DNA of 64,000 nucleotides from Nonomuraea aurantiaca (GTDB taxonomy: Bacteria > Actinomycetota > Actinomycetes > Streptosporangiales > Streptosporangiaceae), in assembly GCF_020215705.1 (NCBI RefSeq), contig NZ_JAIWNB010000038.1:19836-83835 (forward strand). The letters run 5' to 3'. A model generated the notes under the pieces. The model searched no databases, was not told the origin of the DNA, and worked only from the letters and a program-made list of their open reading frames with translations. A program made the position numbers and the translations under genes. Shown here piece after piece: positions 35,046-45,081 of the stretch; position 1 is the first letter of the stretch; each line of letters opens with the position of its first letter.

Positions 35046-36547
35046 CTCAGGCGCCGGTCTGCCGCCTTCGCCTTCGTGGCGGTCGATGGACGCGTGGCCG
35101 CTCTACGTGGCCGTCTGTCCTTGGGGCGCAGCAGCGTGACCACCGATGGGGCGGGGTTCGGGCGGTGGGCAAGGCTCAGCGCGTGAAGTTCGTGCTCGAT
35201 GGCGCGGGCGAACGGCTTGACCTCGGGCGCGCTGTCGTAGTCGCCGGTGACGCCGAACGTGACCTGATCACCGTACGTGAAGATCGACACGCCGGTACGC
35301 AGCCGCAACGCGATCGGGACGTACGGGAGGATCTCCAACGCCCGTCGGCCGAGCAGGTACAGCGGTTCGCGCGGCCCGGGCACGTTCGTGGTGACCGTGA
35401 CGATGTGACGCTGCGGCAGGTGCGCAGCCAGCCGCAGTCCCCAGGAGATGGGCAGGAAGGGCTCGTGGCCGGCCAGCGCGGTCATCGCCTCCCCCGCCTG
35501 GGCCTCCCCGCTCGCCTTCAGCTCGGCGAGGTGCTCGTGTACGGCGCGCAGCCGCTCGACCGGATCGGCCACGTGCACCGGCAGGAACGCCAGCATCACC
35601 GACACTCGGTTCTCGCAAACGCCCTCCGCGCCTCGGGCGCGCACCGACACCGGGACCAGCGAGCGCACCGCGCGCGAGTGCGGCTCCTCACCGCGCTGGA
35701 GCAGCAGGTGGCGGAAACCACCGCTGATCGCGGACAGCACCACCTCGTTGACGGTGACATCCGCCCGGTGGGCGATCTCCTTGACGTCGGTCAGCGACGC
35801 GCGGGCCACGGTGTATCGCCGGTACCCACCGATCGGGCCGGTCAGGGTGGAGCCGCTCGCCGGCCACAGCGCGCCGGCCAGGGCGATCAGACCGCGCGCG
35901 GTGTCCGTCACGTGCTGGACGGTGGCGCGCGGCGCGGCCAGCGCCCTGCCGATCATGCGCGCCTGCTCGACCGGGTTGAGGAGCAGCTCGCGCAGCGCGC
36001 CCGCGGCCAGGCTCAGCGTGGACGGTTCGGGGGCCGGAGTCCACACGTCCGGCGGCGGCTCCGCTCCGCCCTCGGGCGACTCCTCGAAGATCACCTGGTA
36101 GAGGTGTGGGCCGGAATCCCCGTCGACCATGCAATGGTGCATTTTGGACACCAGCGCCCACCGGCCGCCGGACAACCCTTCGATCACCCAGTACTCCCAC
36201 AAAGGCCGGGCGCGATCGAGTCGCTGCGACATGATGTCGCCGATCCGGTCGTGGAGCGCCGTGTCCTGACCCGGTGGAGCAAGAGCCACGCGCCGGACGT
36301 GATAGCTCAGATCGAACGCGGGGTCGTCCACCCAGACCGGCAAGCCGAGGTCGAGCGGCACCTGGCGGGCCTTCTGTCGGTAGCGCGGCACCAGCGGAAG
36401 CCGGGCCCTGATGGCCGCGAGGAACTCCTCCGGAGCGGGCGCCGGCCCTTCGAAGACGGCGACCGACGAGATCGCCATGGACACCTCGGGTTCCTCGTCT
36501 TCGAGATCCAGGAATGCCGCATCCAGCGGGCTCATGTGATCGGCCAT
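35042..36547 (-). CDS. Wax-ester synthase/diacylglycerol acyltransferase (Tgs-like)
   Basis: The 501-residue protein has the active-site motif HHxxxDG (HHCMVDG, residues 137-143) and the PLWEYW and NVPGPREPLYLLG motifs of the family; the C-terminal 40 residues are Arg/Ala-rich. It makes triacylglycerol or wax esters from acyl-CoA. M. tuberculosis Tgs1 is DosR-induced and drives lipid storage in hypoxia. The start at 36547 follows GAGGTGA. A DevR-type box is about 65 bases upstream, and a broken paralogue lies at 9905-10090. Confidence 0.9.
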   Translation of the reverse strand: MADHMSPLDAAFLDLEDEEPEVSMAISSVAVFEGPAPAPEEFLAAIRARLPLVPRYRQKARQVPLDLGLPVWVDDPAFDLSYHVRRVALAPPGQDTALHDRIGDIMSQRLDRARPLWEYWVIEGLSGGRWALVSKMHHCMVDGDSGPHLYQVIFEESPEGGAEPPPDVWTPAPEPSTLSLAAGALRELLLNPVEQARMIGRALAAPRATVQHVTDTARGLIALAGALWPASGSTLTGPIGGYRRYTVARASLTDVKEIAHRADVTVNEVVLSAISGGFRHLLLQRGEEPHSRAVRSLVPVSVRARGAEGVCENRVSVMLAFLPVHVADPVERLRAVHEHLAELKASGEAQAGEAMTALAGHEPFLPISWGLRLAAHLPQRHIVTVTTNVPGPREPLYLLGRRALEILPYVPIALRLRTGVSIFTYGDQVTFGVTGDYDSAPEVKPFARAIEHELHALSLAHRPNPAPSVVTLLRPKDRRPRRAATRPSTATKAKAADRRLS

Positions 36548-36611
36548 GACCGTCTCACCTCTGTATTTGTCGATGTGCCCCCAGCGTCGTCTCGTGCTGG
36601 CAAGGCGGCCA

Positions 36612-36625
36612 GGGCACAAGGTCCC
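36612..36625. promoter_or_regulatory. DevR-type box, GGGACCTTGTGCCC on minus strand
   Basis: Upstream of the acyltransferase start at 36547, at the usual distance for this family of promoters. Confidence 0.6.
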
Positions 36626-36734
36626 GGGCGGCTCGCCGTTATGCCCGATCTGTGAACGGGTGCGTGGCGGCGGGGAGCGGCACAGCGCGATGCCCACCCC
36701 CGGGCTGGGGGTGGGCATCGAGCGCGGGGGCGCA

Positions 36735-37259
36735 CTACTTCAGGTAGGCGTTGCGTTGGATGATGGGGAGCTTGCCGAGTCCGAGGGTGGTGCCGGCGCC
36801 TGCCAGAGCGAGGCCGACCAGGACGATGGAGTAGATGATGTGGTCGTCCATGAAGGGGTTGTTGGCCAGGGGCAGTTCGGCGGCCCACATCAGGACCAGC
36901 ATGAGTGTGCCGGTGACGGCCGCGATCCGCAGGCCAACGCCCAGGATGAGCGCGGTGCCGATGCCCAGCAGGCCGAGCATGAACAGCCAGTCCACCCAGG
37001 GCTGTCCGGCCAGCGTGCTGAAGAAGCCGCCGAGCGCGTTTTCGCCGGTGCCCTTGAGGAAGCCGGTGGTGGGGCTGCCGCCGGAGATCCAGGCGCGGTT
37101 GGCGGGGGTGGCGAAGCCCCAGCCGAAGGTCTTGTCCAGGAACGCCCACAGGAAGATCCAGCCGATCGAGATCCGGGCGATCGCCCAGACATAGTCGACC
37201 GGGCGAGTGGCGTTGTCCCTCGTGTTGACGTTCATGGGGGTTAAACGTGTGGTGGCCAT
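36735..37259 (-). CDS. DoxX-family membrane protein
   Basis: The 174-residue protein has four predicted helices and the RISIGWIFLWAFLDKTFG and TALILGVGLRIAA patterns of DoxX/DoxD-like proteins. Some of these are the quinone-reducing subunit of thiosulfate:quinone oxidoreductase, others are of unknown function. AGGGGG precedes the ATG. It may hand electrons to the quinone pool for nitrate reductase; that is inference. A DevR-type box lies about 100 bases upstream. Confidence 0.8.
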   Translation of the reverse strand: MATTRLTPMNVNTRDNATRPVDYVWAIARISIGWIFLWAFLDKTFGWGFATPANRAWISGGSPTTGFLKGTGENALGGFFSTLAGQPWVDWLFMLGLLGIGTALILGVGLRIAAVTGTLMLVLMWAAELPLANNPFMDDHIIYSIVLVGLALAGAGTTLGLGKLPIIQRNAYLK

Positions 37260-37355
37260 GACGGCCCCCTTTCAGTGCGGATGGGCTGCTCTTCTCACAC
37301 CTCGATCACACCGTTTCCGGTGACCGGCGGGCAGTGCCGTACGGCCCTCCATGCC

Positions 37356-37369
37356 GGGACCTTTGGCAC
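37356..37369. promoter_or_regulatory. DevR-type box, GGGACCTTTGGCAC
   Basis: Upstream of the DoxX gene (start 37259) and also upstream of the divergent CBS-BON gene. Confidence 0.58.
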
Positions 37370-37446
37370 TTCGTACGGCTATGCCGGTTTCGGTGTGGTG
37401 CGTCACCGTCACCGCATCCCCATACAGACCAAGGACCGGACGCTCT

Positions 37447-37460
37447 GGGACTTCCGCCCC
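37447..37460. promoter_or_regulatory. DevR-type box, GGGACTTCCGCCCC
   Basis: Lies 57 bases upstream of the CBS-BON start at 37518, the same spacing as in copies A and B. Confidence 0.66.
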
Positions 37461-37517
37461 TATCGGTCCGGAGCGCTTGGCTGTGGGATCGAGATGAAAT
37501 CCGAAGGAGGGTCCACC

Positions 37518-38231
37518 ATGCGGACCACTGTGAAAGACGTTATGACCACGCAGGTCGTCTCGGTCAACAGCAGCACCCCGTTCAAGGACATCGCCGAGGC
37601 GCTCATAGCGCATGGCGTCAGCGCCGTGCCGGTGGTTCACGAGAGCAACTATGTGCTCGGCGTCGTGTCCGAGGCGGACCTGCTGTGCAAGGAGGAGTTC
37701 CGTGAGCAGTGTTACGGCGACAATTACCAACCGCCGCTGCGCGCACGGCTGCGCCACCGGCTGTCGCAGGACGGGGGCAGTCTCCGGCAGAAGGCGGTGG
37801 GTGACACAGCCGCCGAGCTCATGACGTCGCCCGCGGTGACGGTCTCGCCCCGCTCCTCGACTGTCACGGCCGCCCGTCTCATGGACAAGCACGGCGTCAA
37901 GCGCCTGGTCGTCGCCGAAGACGGCTATCTCGAAGGAATCGTCAGCAGACGCGATCTGCTCAAGACGTTCGTGCGGGCCGATTCCGACATCGCCCGCGAG
38001 ATCCGCGAGGAGGTGCTGGAGCGCTCGTTGTCGATGGAGACCTTGGGCGTTGCCGTGCATGTCGACCAGGGGTTGGTAACGCTGAGCGGTTGGATGGACC
38101 GACGCAGCGAAGTCATGCTCGCGACACGTATGACCCGCCGCGTCAACGGCGTCGTCGACATCATCGACAAGCTGAGCTGGAAGCACGACGACTCCACGCG
38201 TGCCGGCGACACCTTTTCCGGCCCGTCCTAA
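37518..38231 (+). CDS. CBS-CBS-BON domain protein (copy C)
   Basis: The 237-residue paralogue of the proteins at 1770, 6420 and 54019 has CBS 1 (5-60), the QPPLRARLRHR linker, CBS 2 (95-150) and BON (160-215; VDQGLVTLSGWMDRR). The start ATG after AAGGAGG has a leader nearly identical to copy B. Probably a nucleotide-responsive protein of the DevR regulon. It converges on narI with a weak hairpin between. Confidence 0.88.
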   Translation: MRTTVKDVMTTQVVSVNSSTPFKDIAEALIAHGVSAVPVVHESNYVLGVVSEADLLCKEEFREQCYGDNYQPPLRARLRHRLSQDGGSLRQKAVGDTAAELMTSPAVTVSPRSSTVTAARLMDKHGVKRLVVAEDGYLEGIVSRRDLLKTFVRADSDIAREIREEVLERSLSMETLGVAVHVDQGLVTLSGWMDRRSEVMLATRMTRRVNGVVDIIDKLSWKHDDSTRAGDTFSGPS

Positions 38232-38383
38232 TCCCGTGGACGCCACTTTCCGCCCTGATGCTCTGGAGCGATCAGCGAGTGTCCTCGGCCGCGGTGTCCT
38301 TGGCTCCTTCCTGCCTGACCACCGCAGGGAGGACGGAGCCTGATGCAGTTTCGTCGTGCTCGCCGTCGGTTGGCCGGCGGCCG

Positions 38384-39115
38384 TCAGCGTGACGGTTCCC
38401 AGCCGCGCCGGGGCGTGCGGGCGCCGGTCGGCTGGTCGGCTCGGCTGCGGTAGACGATATAGGGGCGAGTCAGGTAGCCGATGGGCGCGGTGAGCATGTG
38501 CACCAGCCGGGTGAACGGCCAGATGGCGAACAGCAACAGCGCGCTGAGGGCGTGCAATTGGAACAGGATCGGCGCGCCGGCCATCAGCGCGGGGTCCGGG
38601 CTAAAGGAGAAGATCGACCGGAACCAGGGTGAGATGGTGGTGCGGTAGTCGTAGCCGGTGCCGACGACATTCGCGACGACCGTGGCGGCCAGCCCGAGCA
38701 CGATGGTGACGCTCAGCACGGCGTACATGAGCTTGTCGTTGCGGGTGGTGGCGGTGAACACCGGTCCGACGGTGCGGCGCCGGTAGATGAGGATTGCCAG
38801 GCCGCCGAGGGTGGCGATGCCCGCGATGGTGCCGAGCACGACGGCGCCGGCGTGGTAGGCCTCCTCGCTCACGCCTACCGCCTCGGTCCAGCTCTTGGGG
38901 ATGACCAGCCCGCCGATGTGGCCGAGCAGGACGACCAGGATGCCGAAGTGGAACAGTGGGCTGCCGATGCGCAGCAGCCGCGACTCGTACATCTGCGACG
39001 AGCGGGTGGTCCAGCCGAACTTGTCGTAGCGGTAGCGCCACATGTGGCCGAGCACGAACACGGTGAGTGCCACGTAGGGCGCCACCACCCACAGCAGGAC
39101 GTCGAGGGCGTTCAC
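38384..39115 (-). CDS. narI: Respiratory nitrate reductase gamma subunit
   Basis: The 243-residue membrane protein has five helices and heme-b ligand histidines, e.g. in VFVLGHMWRYRYDKFGW, PLFHFGILVVLLGHIGG and FQLHALSA. It is the quinol-oxidising cytochrome b of NarGHI. The GTG start overlaps the narJ stop (GTGA), so it is the last gene of the narGHJI operon. The C-terminal 25 residues are Arg-rich. Confidence 0.93.
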   Translation of the reverse strand: MNALDVLLWVVAPYVALTVFVLGHMWRYRYDKFGWTTRSSQMYESRLLRIGSPLFHFGILVVLLGHIGGLVIPKSWTEAVGVSEEAYHAGAVVLGTIAGIATLGGLAILIYRRRTVGPVFTATTRNDKLMYAVLSVTIVLGLAATVVANVVGTGYDYRTTISPWFRSIFSFSPDPALMAGAPILFQLHALSALLLFAIWPFTRLVHMLTAPIGYLTRPYIVYRSRADQPTGARTPRRGWEPSR

Positions 39116-39738
39116 CGGGATGCCTCCATGACGGCGTAGGGTTCCAGTCCGACTTCCTCGGCGGGCGGTCCTTCGGCCGCCAGCCGCAGCGCGGCCTCTT
39201 TCTCGCGCGGGCCGGCTGGGGGCAGCGTGGCCGTCACGGCGGCCACCACGTCGGCGTACGGCGAGCGCTCGTCCTCCAGCGCCGTGTGCAGCAGCTCCAG
39301 GCCCGCCCGGTGCTCCTGTAGCAGGCGCCGCGCCTCCCGCACGGCGCCGCGGGCCGACAGCTCGCACACCACCGCCACGTGGTCGGGCAGTTCTCCGTCG
39401 GCGACCTCGAAGCCCGCGGCGCGCAGGGCGTGCTTGAAACGCAGCAGTGCCCCGCCGCGCTTGCGGGTGTCGCCGTAGGCGTAGTACGTCAGGTACGGGC
39501 AGCAGCGCCGCTTGAGGTCGAAGGTCGCCACGTAGTGGGCGGCCAGGTCGGCCTGCGCGGTGCCGGCGGCGTGGTCAAGAAAGGCGCTCAGGTGGTCGCG
39601 GACCTCCCCGGCGGGCAGCGCGTCCACCGCCTCGGCCAGCACCTGCCGGGCGCCGTACAACCGGTCGTCGGGGTAGCCGAGCAGCACCGACGCCACCATG
39701 TGGGCGGCACGCAGCTCGCTTTCTCCCAGATCGATCAT
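39112..39738 (-). CDS. narJ: Nitrate reductase assembly chaperone
   Basis: The 208-residue all-helical NarJ/TorD-family chaperone has the signature YVATFDLKRRCCPYLTYYAYGDTRKRG. It inserts the molybdenum cofactor into NarG before membrane docking. It overlaps narH by ATGA and narI by GTGA. Confidence 0.92.
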   Translation of the reverse strand: MIDLGESELRAAHMVASVLLGYPDDRLYGARQVLAEAVDALPAGEVRDHLSAFLDHAAGTAQADLAAHYVATFDLKRRCCPYLTYYAYGDTRKRGGALLRFKHALRAAGFEVADGELPDHVAVVCELSARGAVREARRLLQEHRAGLELLHTALEDERSPYADVVAAVTATLPPAGPREKEAALRLAAEGPPAEEVGLEPYAVMEASR

Positions 39739-41390
39739 GATTTGTCCCGGTTTCTTTTAGGGAACAGCCCGTCAGGGGTGCCCTTGCCGTCCCAGTTGAG
39801 GAGGTTGACGCGGCCGCGCAGCTCGCCGGCGTCCTCCAGGTCGTCGCCGGCCTGCCGCTCGCGCAGCGCGTGGAAGTTCTCCACCGCCATCGGGGCGGGC
39901 ATGCCGGAGGCCTCGCCGAACGGGCCGTTCATGCCGGGGCCGCCGTCGTAGTCGAGGCTGCACCCGGTGGCGGTCTCCTCCAGTTGCGCGCCCTGCTCGG
40001 CGTGGGCTTTGGGGATGACGTACCGCTCGTCGTAGGGGGCGAGGGCGAGCAGCCGGTGCATGCCTTCGACCTGCCCGCCGCTCATTCCCACGGCGGCGGC
40101 GATCGATTCGTCGGGGTCCTGGCCGAGGTTGAGTCGGCGCATGTAGGAGCGCATGGCGGCCAGGCGGCGCAGCGCGGCCCGCACCGGCTCGGGGTCGCCG
40201 GCGGTGAACAGTTCGGCCAGGTAGCCGATCGGGATGCGCAGGGCGTCGATCGCGCCGAACAGGTTGCCGGCGTCCTCGCCGTCGTGGCCGGTGTTCGCCA
40301 GCACGTCGACCACGGGCGACAGTGGCGGGATGTACCAGACCATCGGCATCGTGCGGTACTCCGGGTGCAGCGGGAGCGCCACGCCGTACTCGAAGATCAG
40401 CTTGTGGATCGGGGAGTTGCGTGCCGCCTCCAGCCAGTCCTCGGGGATGCCCGCCGTGCGGGCGGCGGCGATCACCTCGGGGTCGTGCGGGTCCAGTAGG
40501 ACGCTCTTCTGCGCCTCGTACAGGTCCTTCTCGTCCGGGACGGAGGCGGCCTCGGCGACGCGGTCGGCGTCGTAGAGGAGCAGACCGAGGTAGCGCAGGC
40601 GGCCGACGCACGTCTCCGAGCAGACTGTGGGGATGCCGACCTCGACCCGGGGGTAGCAGAAGGTGCATTTCTCGGCCTTGCCGGTGCGGTGGTTGAAGTA
40701 CACCTTCTTGTACGGGCAGCCGGTCACGCACATCCGCCAGCCCCGGCAGCGGTCCTGGTCGACCAGGACGATGCCGTCCTCGGAGCGCTTGTACATTGCG
40801 CCGGATGGGCAGGAGGCCACGCAGGAGGGGTTGAGGCAGTGCTCGCAGATGCGCGGCAGGTAGAACATGAACGCCTGCTCGAACTCCAGCTTCACCTGGT
40901 CCGACAGCTTGCGTAGCACCGGGTCGGCGGAGGTGAGCTCCGGGCCGCCGGCGAGGTTGTCGTCCCAGTTCGCGCTCCAGGTGATCTTCGTGTTCTTGCC
41001 TGTGATCAGCGACTTGGGCCGGGCGACGGGCGTGTCTTCGGAGGCGGGAGCCGAGAAGAGCCGGTCGTAGTCGTAGGTCCAGGGCTCGTAGTAGTCCTGG
41101 ATGGACGGCATGAGCGGGTTCGCGAAGATGGTGAACAGCTTCTTGAGCCGCCCGCCCGCCTTCAGCCGGAGCCGGCCGCGCCGGTTGAGCTCCCAGCCGC
41201 CCTTCCATTTGTCCTGATCCTGGTAGGTGCGCGGGTAGCCCTGGCCTGGGCGGGTCTCGACGTTGTTGAACCAGACGTACTCGACCCCGGCCCGGTTGGT
41301 CCACGCCTGCTTGCAGGTGACCGAACAGGTGTGGCAGCCGATGCACTTGTCCAAGTTCATTACCATGGCCAGCTGGGCCATCAGTCTCAT
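39735..41390 (-). CDS. narH: Respiratory nitrate reductase beta subunit
   Basis: The 551-residue iron-sulfur protein begins MVMNLDKCIGCHTCSVTCKQ. Further Cys groups are CEHCLNPSCVASCPSGA, then CRGWRMCVTGCPYKK and CTFC, which bind three [4Fe-4S] and one [3Fe-4S] cluster (the Trp in CRGW marks the 3Fe site). It carries electrons from NarI to NarG. GGAG lies before the ATG and 37 bases separate it from narG. Confidence 0.94.
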   Translation of the reverse strand: MRLMAQLAMVMNLDKCIGCHTCSVTCKQAWTNRAGVEYVWFNNVETRPGQGYPRTYQDQDKWKGGWELNRRGRLRLKAGGRLKKLFTIFANPLMPSIQDYYEPWTYDYDRLFSAPASEDTPVARPKSLITGKNTKITWSANWDDNLAGGPELTSADPVLRKLSDQVKLEFEQAFMFYLPRICEHCLNPSCVASCPSGAMYKRSEDGIVLVDQDRCRGWRMCVTGCPYKKVYFNHRTGKAEKCTFCYPRVEVGIPTVCSETCVGRLRYLGLLLYDADRVAEAASVPDEKDLYEAQKSVLLDPHDPEVIAAARTAGIPEDWLEAARNSPIHKLIFEYGVALPLHPEYRTMPMVWYIPPLSPVVDVLANTGHDGEDAGNLFGAIDALRIPIGYLAELFTAGDPEPVRAALRRLAAMRSYMRRLNLGQDPDESIAAAVGMSGGQVEGMHRLLALAPYDERYVIPKAHAEQGAQLEETATGCSLDYDGGPGMNGPFGEASGMPAPMAVENFHALRERQAGDDLEDAGELRGRVNLLNWDGKGTPDGLFPKRNRDKS

Positions 41391-41427
41391 GGCTCACTCC
41401 GTTCGCGGCTCGCTACGCTCGCGGGCA

Positions 41428-44400
41428 TCAGTAGTCGACCTCCTGAGAGCGGCGGCGGATCACGGTGACCTCGTCGCGCTGGTTGCCGGTGGGCCCGAGG
41501 TAGTTGAAGGCGAAGCTCAGCTGGGCGTACCCGCCGATCAGGTGGGTGGGCTTGACCAGGAGCCGGGTGAGCGAGTTGTGGATGCCGCCGCGGCGCCCGG
41601 AGGTCTCGCTCTTGGGGACGTCCACCACGCGCTCCTGGGCGTGGTACATGTACACGGTGCCCTCGGGCATCCGGTGGGAGACGACCGCGCGGGCCACGAC
41701 GACGCCGTTGCGGTTGACCGCCTCTACCCAGTCGTTGTCGGCGATCTTCGCCTTGGCCGCGTCGGCGGGGCTCATCCAGATGGTCGGGCCGCCTCGGGAG
41801 AGCGTGAGCATGAGCAGGTTGTCCTGGTATTCGGAGTGGATGGACCACTTGGAGTGCGGGGTGAGATAGCGCACGGTGATGCCGTCCACCCCCGATCGGC
41901 CGACGCCGGGCTCGCCGAACATCGCGGTCATGTTCAGCGGCGGCCGGTAGATCGGCAGCGCCTCGCCGGCCTCGTGGATCCAGTCGTGGTCGAGATAGAA
42001 GTGCTGGCGGCCGGTGAGCGTATGCCAGGGTTTGCGGTGCTCGACGTTGATGGTGAACGGCGAGTAGCGCCGCCCGCCGCTCTCGCTGCCCGACCATTCC
42101 GGCGAGGTGATCACGGGTACGGGCCGGGCTTGGGTGTCGGCGAAGGTGATCTGCTTGTGCTCGTCGGCCAGCCCGTCGAACGACGTCCCGGTACGGCGGC
42201 CCAGCGTGGCGAACCCCTGAGCGGCCAGGTGCCCGTTGGTGGTGCCCGACAGGGCCAGGATGGCCTCGCACATGTCGCAGTCGCGGGCCAGAGAGGGGCG
42301 GCCCTCGGCGACGCCGCCGCGGACGGTGCCGTTCATCCTGCCCAGCCGGTCGATCTCGCCGGAGACGTCGAACGTCAGCCCCTTGGTCGTGGCGCCGAGC
42401 CGTTCCAGCAGCGGACCGAGGGCGGCCATCTTCTCCGCCACCGCTCCGTAGTCGCGCTCCACCGTGACCAGCTTGGGGAAGTCGCGTCCCGGAGCAGGCG
42501 GCCGGCCCGTCGCGCGCCAGTCGTGCACCCGTCCGTGCGGGGTGGCCAATTCGTCGGGCGTGTCGTGCAGCAGCGGCACGGCCACCACGTCCGTGCGCGT
42601 GCCCAGGTGGGTCTTCGCGAGGTCGCTGAAGGCTTTGGCGATGGCGTGGAAGGCGGCGAAGTCGGTGCGGGTCTGCCAGGGCGGGTCGATCGCCGGGGTG
42701 AAGGCGTGCACGAACGGGTGCATGTCGGTCGAGGACAGGTCGTGCTTCTCGTACCAGGTGGCGGCGGGCAGCACGATGTCGGAGAACAGCGTGGTGGAGG
42801 TCATCCGGAAGTCCAGTGACAGCAGCAGGTCGAGTTTGCCGCGCGGCGCCTCCTGCGGCCAGGCCAGGCTCTGCGGCCGCTGTCCGGGCGCGGCCTCCTC
42901 GGCCCGTACGGCCGAGTCGGTGCCCAGCAGGTGGCGCAGGAAATACTCGTTGCCCTTGGCCGAGGAGCCGAGCAGGTTGGCCCGCCACACGGTCAGCACG
43001 CGCGGCCAGTTCGCGGGCGCGTCGGGGTCCTCGCAGGCGAACCCGAGCCGCCCCTGGGCGACCTGCTCGGCCACGTACGGCCCCGCCTCCGCGCCCGCCG
43101 CGGCGGCCTCGTCGGCCAGGTCGAGCGGATTGCGGTCGAAGGTCGGGTACGACGGCATCCAGCCCATCCGCGCCGACTGCGACAGCAGGTCAGCGGTGGC
43201 CTTGCCGGTGAACGCGCCGTCGCTGAGCGGCGAGGAGACGACGTCGGCCGAGTAGGTGTCGTAGCGCCACTGGTCGGTGTGCAGGTACCAGTAGGCGGTG
43301 CCGATCATCTGCCGGGGCGGGCGCGACCAGTCCAGGCCGAAGGCGAGCTGCGCCCAGCCGGTGATCGGCCGGCACTTCTCCTGGCCGACGTAGTGCGCCC
43401 AGCCTCCGCCGTTGACGCCCTGGCAGCCGGTCAGCGTGGTCAGCGCCAGGAACGAGCGGTAGATGGTGTCGGAGTGGAACCAGTGGTTCGTCCCCGCCCC
43501 CATGATGATCATGGATCGGCCGCTCGACTCCTCGGCGTTGCGGGCGAACTCCCGGGCGATGCGGGCCGCCGCCGCGGCCGGCACCGAGGTGAGCGCCTCC
43601 TGCCAGGCGGGGGTGTACGGCTCGGCCGCGTCGTCGTACCCGGACGGCCAGCGCCCCGGCAGCCCGTCGCGGGCCACGCCGTACTGGGCGAGCATCAGGT
43701 CGTACACCGTGGTGACCAGGTGGCCGCCGACCCGCCGCACCGGCACGCCACGCTCCAGCACTCCTTCGCCGTGACCGTCGAAGCGCGGCAGCGCAACCGC
43801 CGCTGCCTCCTGCCCGAGGCAGGTCAGCAGCGGGTCCACCTCGCCGAGGTCGAGATTCCAGCGGCCCTGCCCGTGGTCGGAGTAGCGGAAGGCGAGTGAG
43901 CCGTTCGGCACGACCGGCTCGCCGGTCCGCGCGTCCAGCAGGACCGTCGCGAACGCCGCCTCCTGACCTTCCTCTCCCAGGTCGGCCGCGGTGAGGAACT
44001 TGTCCGGCACATACGACCCGTCCCGCTCACGCAGCCGCACCAGGAACGGCAGGTCGGTGAACCGCTTGACGTAATCGGCGAAATACGCCGTTGGCCGGTC
44101 GACGAAGAACTCCTTGAGAATCACCTGCCCCATCGCCATGGCCAACGCCCCGTCCGTGCCCGGGTGCGGGGCCAGCCACTCGTCGGCGAACTTGGCGGCG
44201 TCGTTGTAGTCAGGCGCGAGCACCACCACCTTCTGGCCCCGATAACGCGCCTCTGCCATGAAGTGGGCGTCCGGCGTGCGGGTGACCGGGACGTTCGAGC
44301 CCCACAGCATCAGGTACGCCGCGTCCCACCAGTCGGCCGACTCCGGCACATCCGTCTGATCGCCGAACACCTGCGGCGAGGCCACCGGTAGATCGGCGTA

Positions 44401-45081
44401 CCAGTCGTAGAACGACAGCATCGCCCCGCCGATCAACGACACGAACCGGGCGCCCACCGCGTGGGAGGCCATCGACATCGCAGGGATCGGGGAGAAACCA
44501 GCCACCCGGTCAGGGCCGTAGGTCTTGATGGTGTGCACGTGCGCCGCGGCGATGATCTCGGTGGCCTCATCCCAGGTGACGCGCACCAGGCCGCCCTTGC
44601 CGCGGGCCGACTGGTAGCGGCGGCGCTTGTCCGGGTCTGTAGTGATCTCCGCCCACGCCGCGACCGGATCACCCAGCCTCGCCCTGGCCTCCCGGTACAT
44701 CTCCACCAGGACGCCCCTGGCGTACGGGAAGCGGACCCGGGTGGGCGAGTAGGTATACCAGGAGAAGGCGGCCCCGCGCGGGCAGCCCCGGGGCTCGTAC
44801 TCCGGCCGGTCGCCGCCCACGCTGGGGTAGTCGGTCTGCTGCGCCTCCCAGGTGATCACGCCGTCCTTGACGTACACCTTCCAGGAACAGGAGCCGGTGC
44901 AGTTGACGCCGTGAGTGGAGCGTACGACCTTGTCGTGGCTCCATCGGTCGCGGTAGAACGCGTCGCCTTGGCGTCCGCCGATCTGGTGCAACGTCCGCAG
45001 GTCACTGGAGACTTCGCCGCGGCGCAAATGCCTTCCCATCTGGAGCAAGGCATCGCTGACCGGCCCGTCCATACCCGCCAT
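41428..45081 (-). CDS. narG: Respiratory nitrate reductase alpha (molybdenum) subunit
   Basis: The 1217-residue catalytic subunit has the FS0 cluster region HGVNCTGSCSWKVYV, the WEAQQTDYP and PRGCPRGAAFSWYTYSPTRV motifs and the full MopB domain. It reduces nitrate to nitrite on the cytoplasmic side. The start at 45081 is chosen because GAAGGAG lies 8 bases before it; a frame start at 45141 lacks a ribosome site. A strong DevR-type box (45264-45277) is upstream, so the operon is probably DevR-induced in hypoxia. Confidence 0.94.
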   Translation of the reverse strand: MAGMDGPVSDALLQMGRHLRRGEVSSDLRTLHQIGGRQGDAFYRDRWSHDKVVRSTHGVNCTGSCSWKVYVKDGVITWEAQQTDYPSVGGDRPEYEPRGCPRGAAFSWYTYSPTRVRFPYARGVLVEMYREARARLGDPVAAWAEITTDPDKRRRYQSARGKGGLVRVTWDEATEIIAAAHVHTIKTYGPDRVAGFSPIPAMSMASHAVGARFVSLIGGAMLSFYDWYADLPVASPQVFGDQTDVPESADWWDAAYLMLWGSNVPVTRTPDAHFMAEARYRGQKVVVLAPDYNDAAKFADEWLAPHPGTDGALAMAMGQVILKEFFVDRPTAYFADYVKRFTDLPFLVRLRERDGSYVPDKFLTAADLGEEGQEAAFATVLLDARTGEPVVPNGSLAFRYSDHGQGRWNLDLGEVDPLLTCLGQEAAAVALPRFDGHGEGVLERGVPVRRVGGHLVTTVYDLMLAQYGVARDGLPGRWPSGYDDAAEPYTPAWQEALTSVPAAAAARIAREFARNAEESSGRSMIIMGAGTNHWFHSDTIYRSFLALTTLTGCQGVNGGGWAHYVGQEKCRPITGWAQLAFGLDWSRPPRQMIGTAYWYLHTDQWRYDTYSADVVSSPLSDGAFTGKATADLLSQSARMGWMPSYPTFDRNPLDLADEAAAAGAEAGPYVAEQVAQGRLGFACEDPDAPANWPRVLTVWRANLLGSSAKGNEYFLRHLLGTDSAVRAEEAAPGQRPQSLAWPQEAPRGKLDLLLSLDFRMTSTTLFSDIVLPAATWYEKHDLSSTDMHPFVHAFTPAIDPPWQTRTDFAAFHAIAKAFSDLAKTHLGTRTDVVAVPLLHDTPDELATPHGRVHDWRATGRPPAPGRDFPKLVTVERDYGAVAEKMAALGPLLERLGATTKGLTFDVSGEIDRLGRMNGTVRGGVAEGRPSLARDCDMCEAILALSGTTNGHLAAQGFATLGRRTGTSFDGLADEHKQITFADTQARPVPVITSPEWSGSESGGRRYSPFTINVEHRKPWHTLTGRQHFYLDHDWIHEAGEALPIYRPPLNMTAMFGEPGVGRSGVDGITVRYLTPHSKWSIHSEYQDNLLMLTLSRGGPTIWMSPADAAKAKIADNDWVEAVNRNGVVVARAVVSHRMPEGTVYMYHAQERVVDVPKSETSGRRGGIHNSLTRLLVKPTHLIGGYAQLSFAFNYLGPTGNQRDEVTVIRRRSQEVDY

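Noticed and set aside
38305..38340. Terminator between CBS-BON copy C and narI
   Set aside because: The GC-rich inverted repeat here is imperfect with bulges, so it was not listed as a feature.
41387..42988. Second minus-strand frame overlapping narG
   Set aside because: Shifted frame of narG with Arg/Pro/Ala-rich translation and no family pattern.
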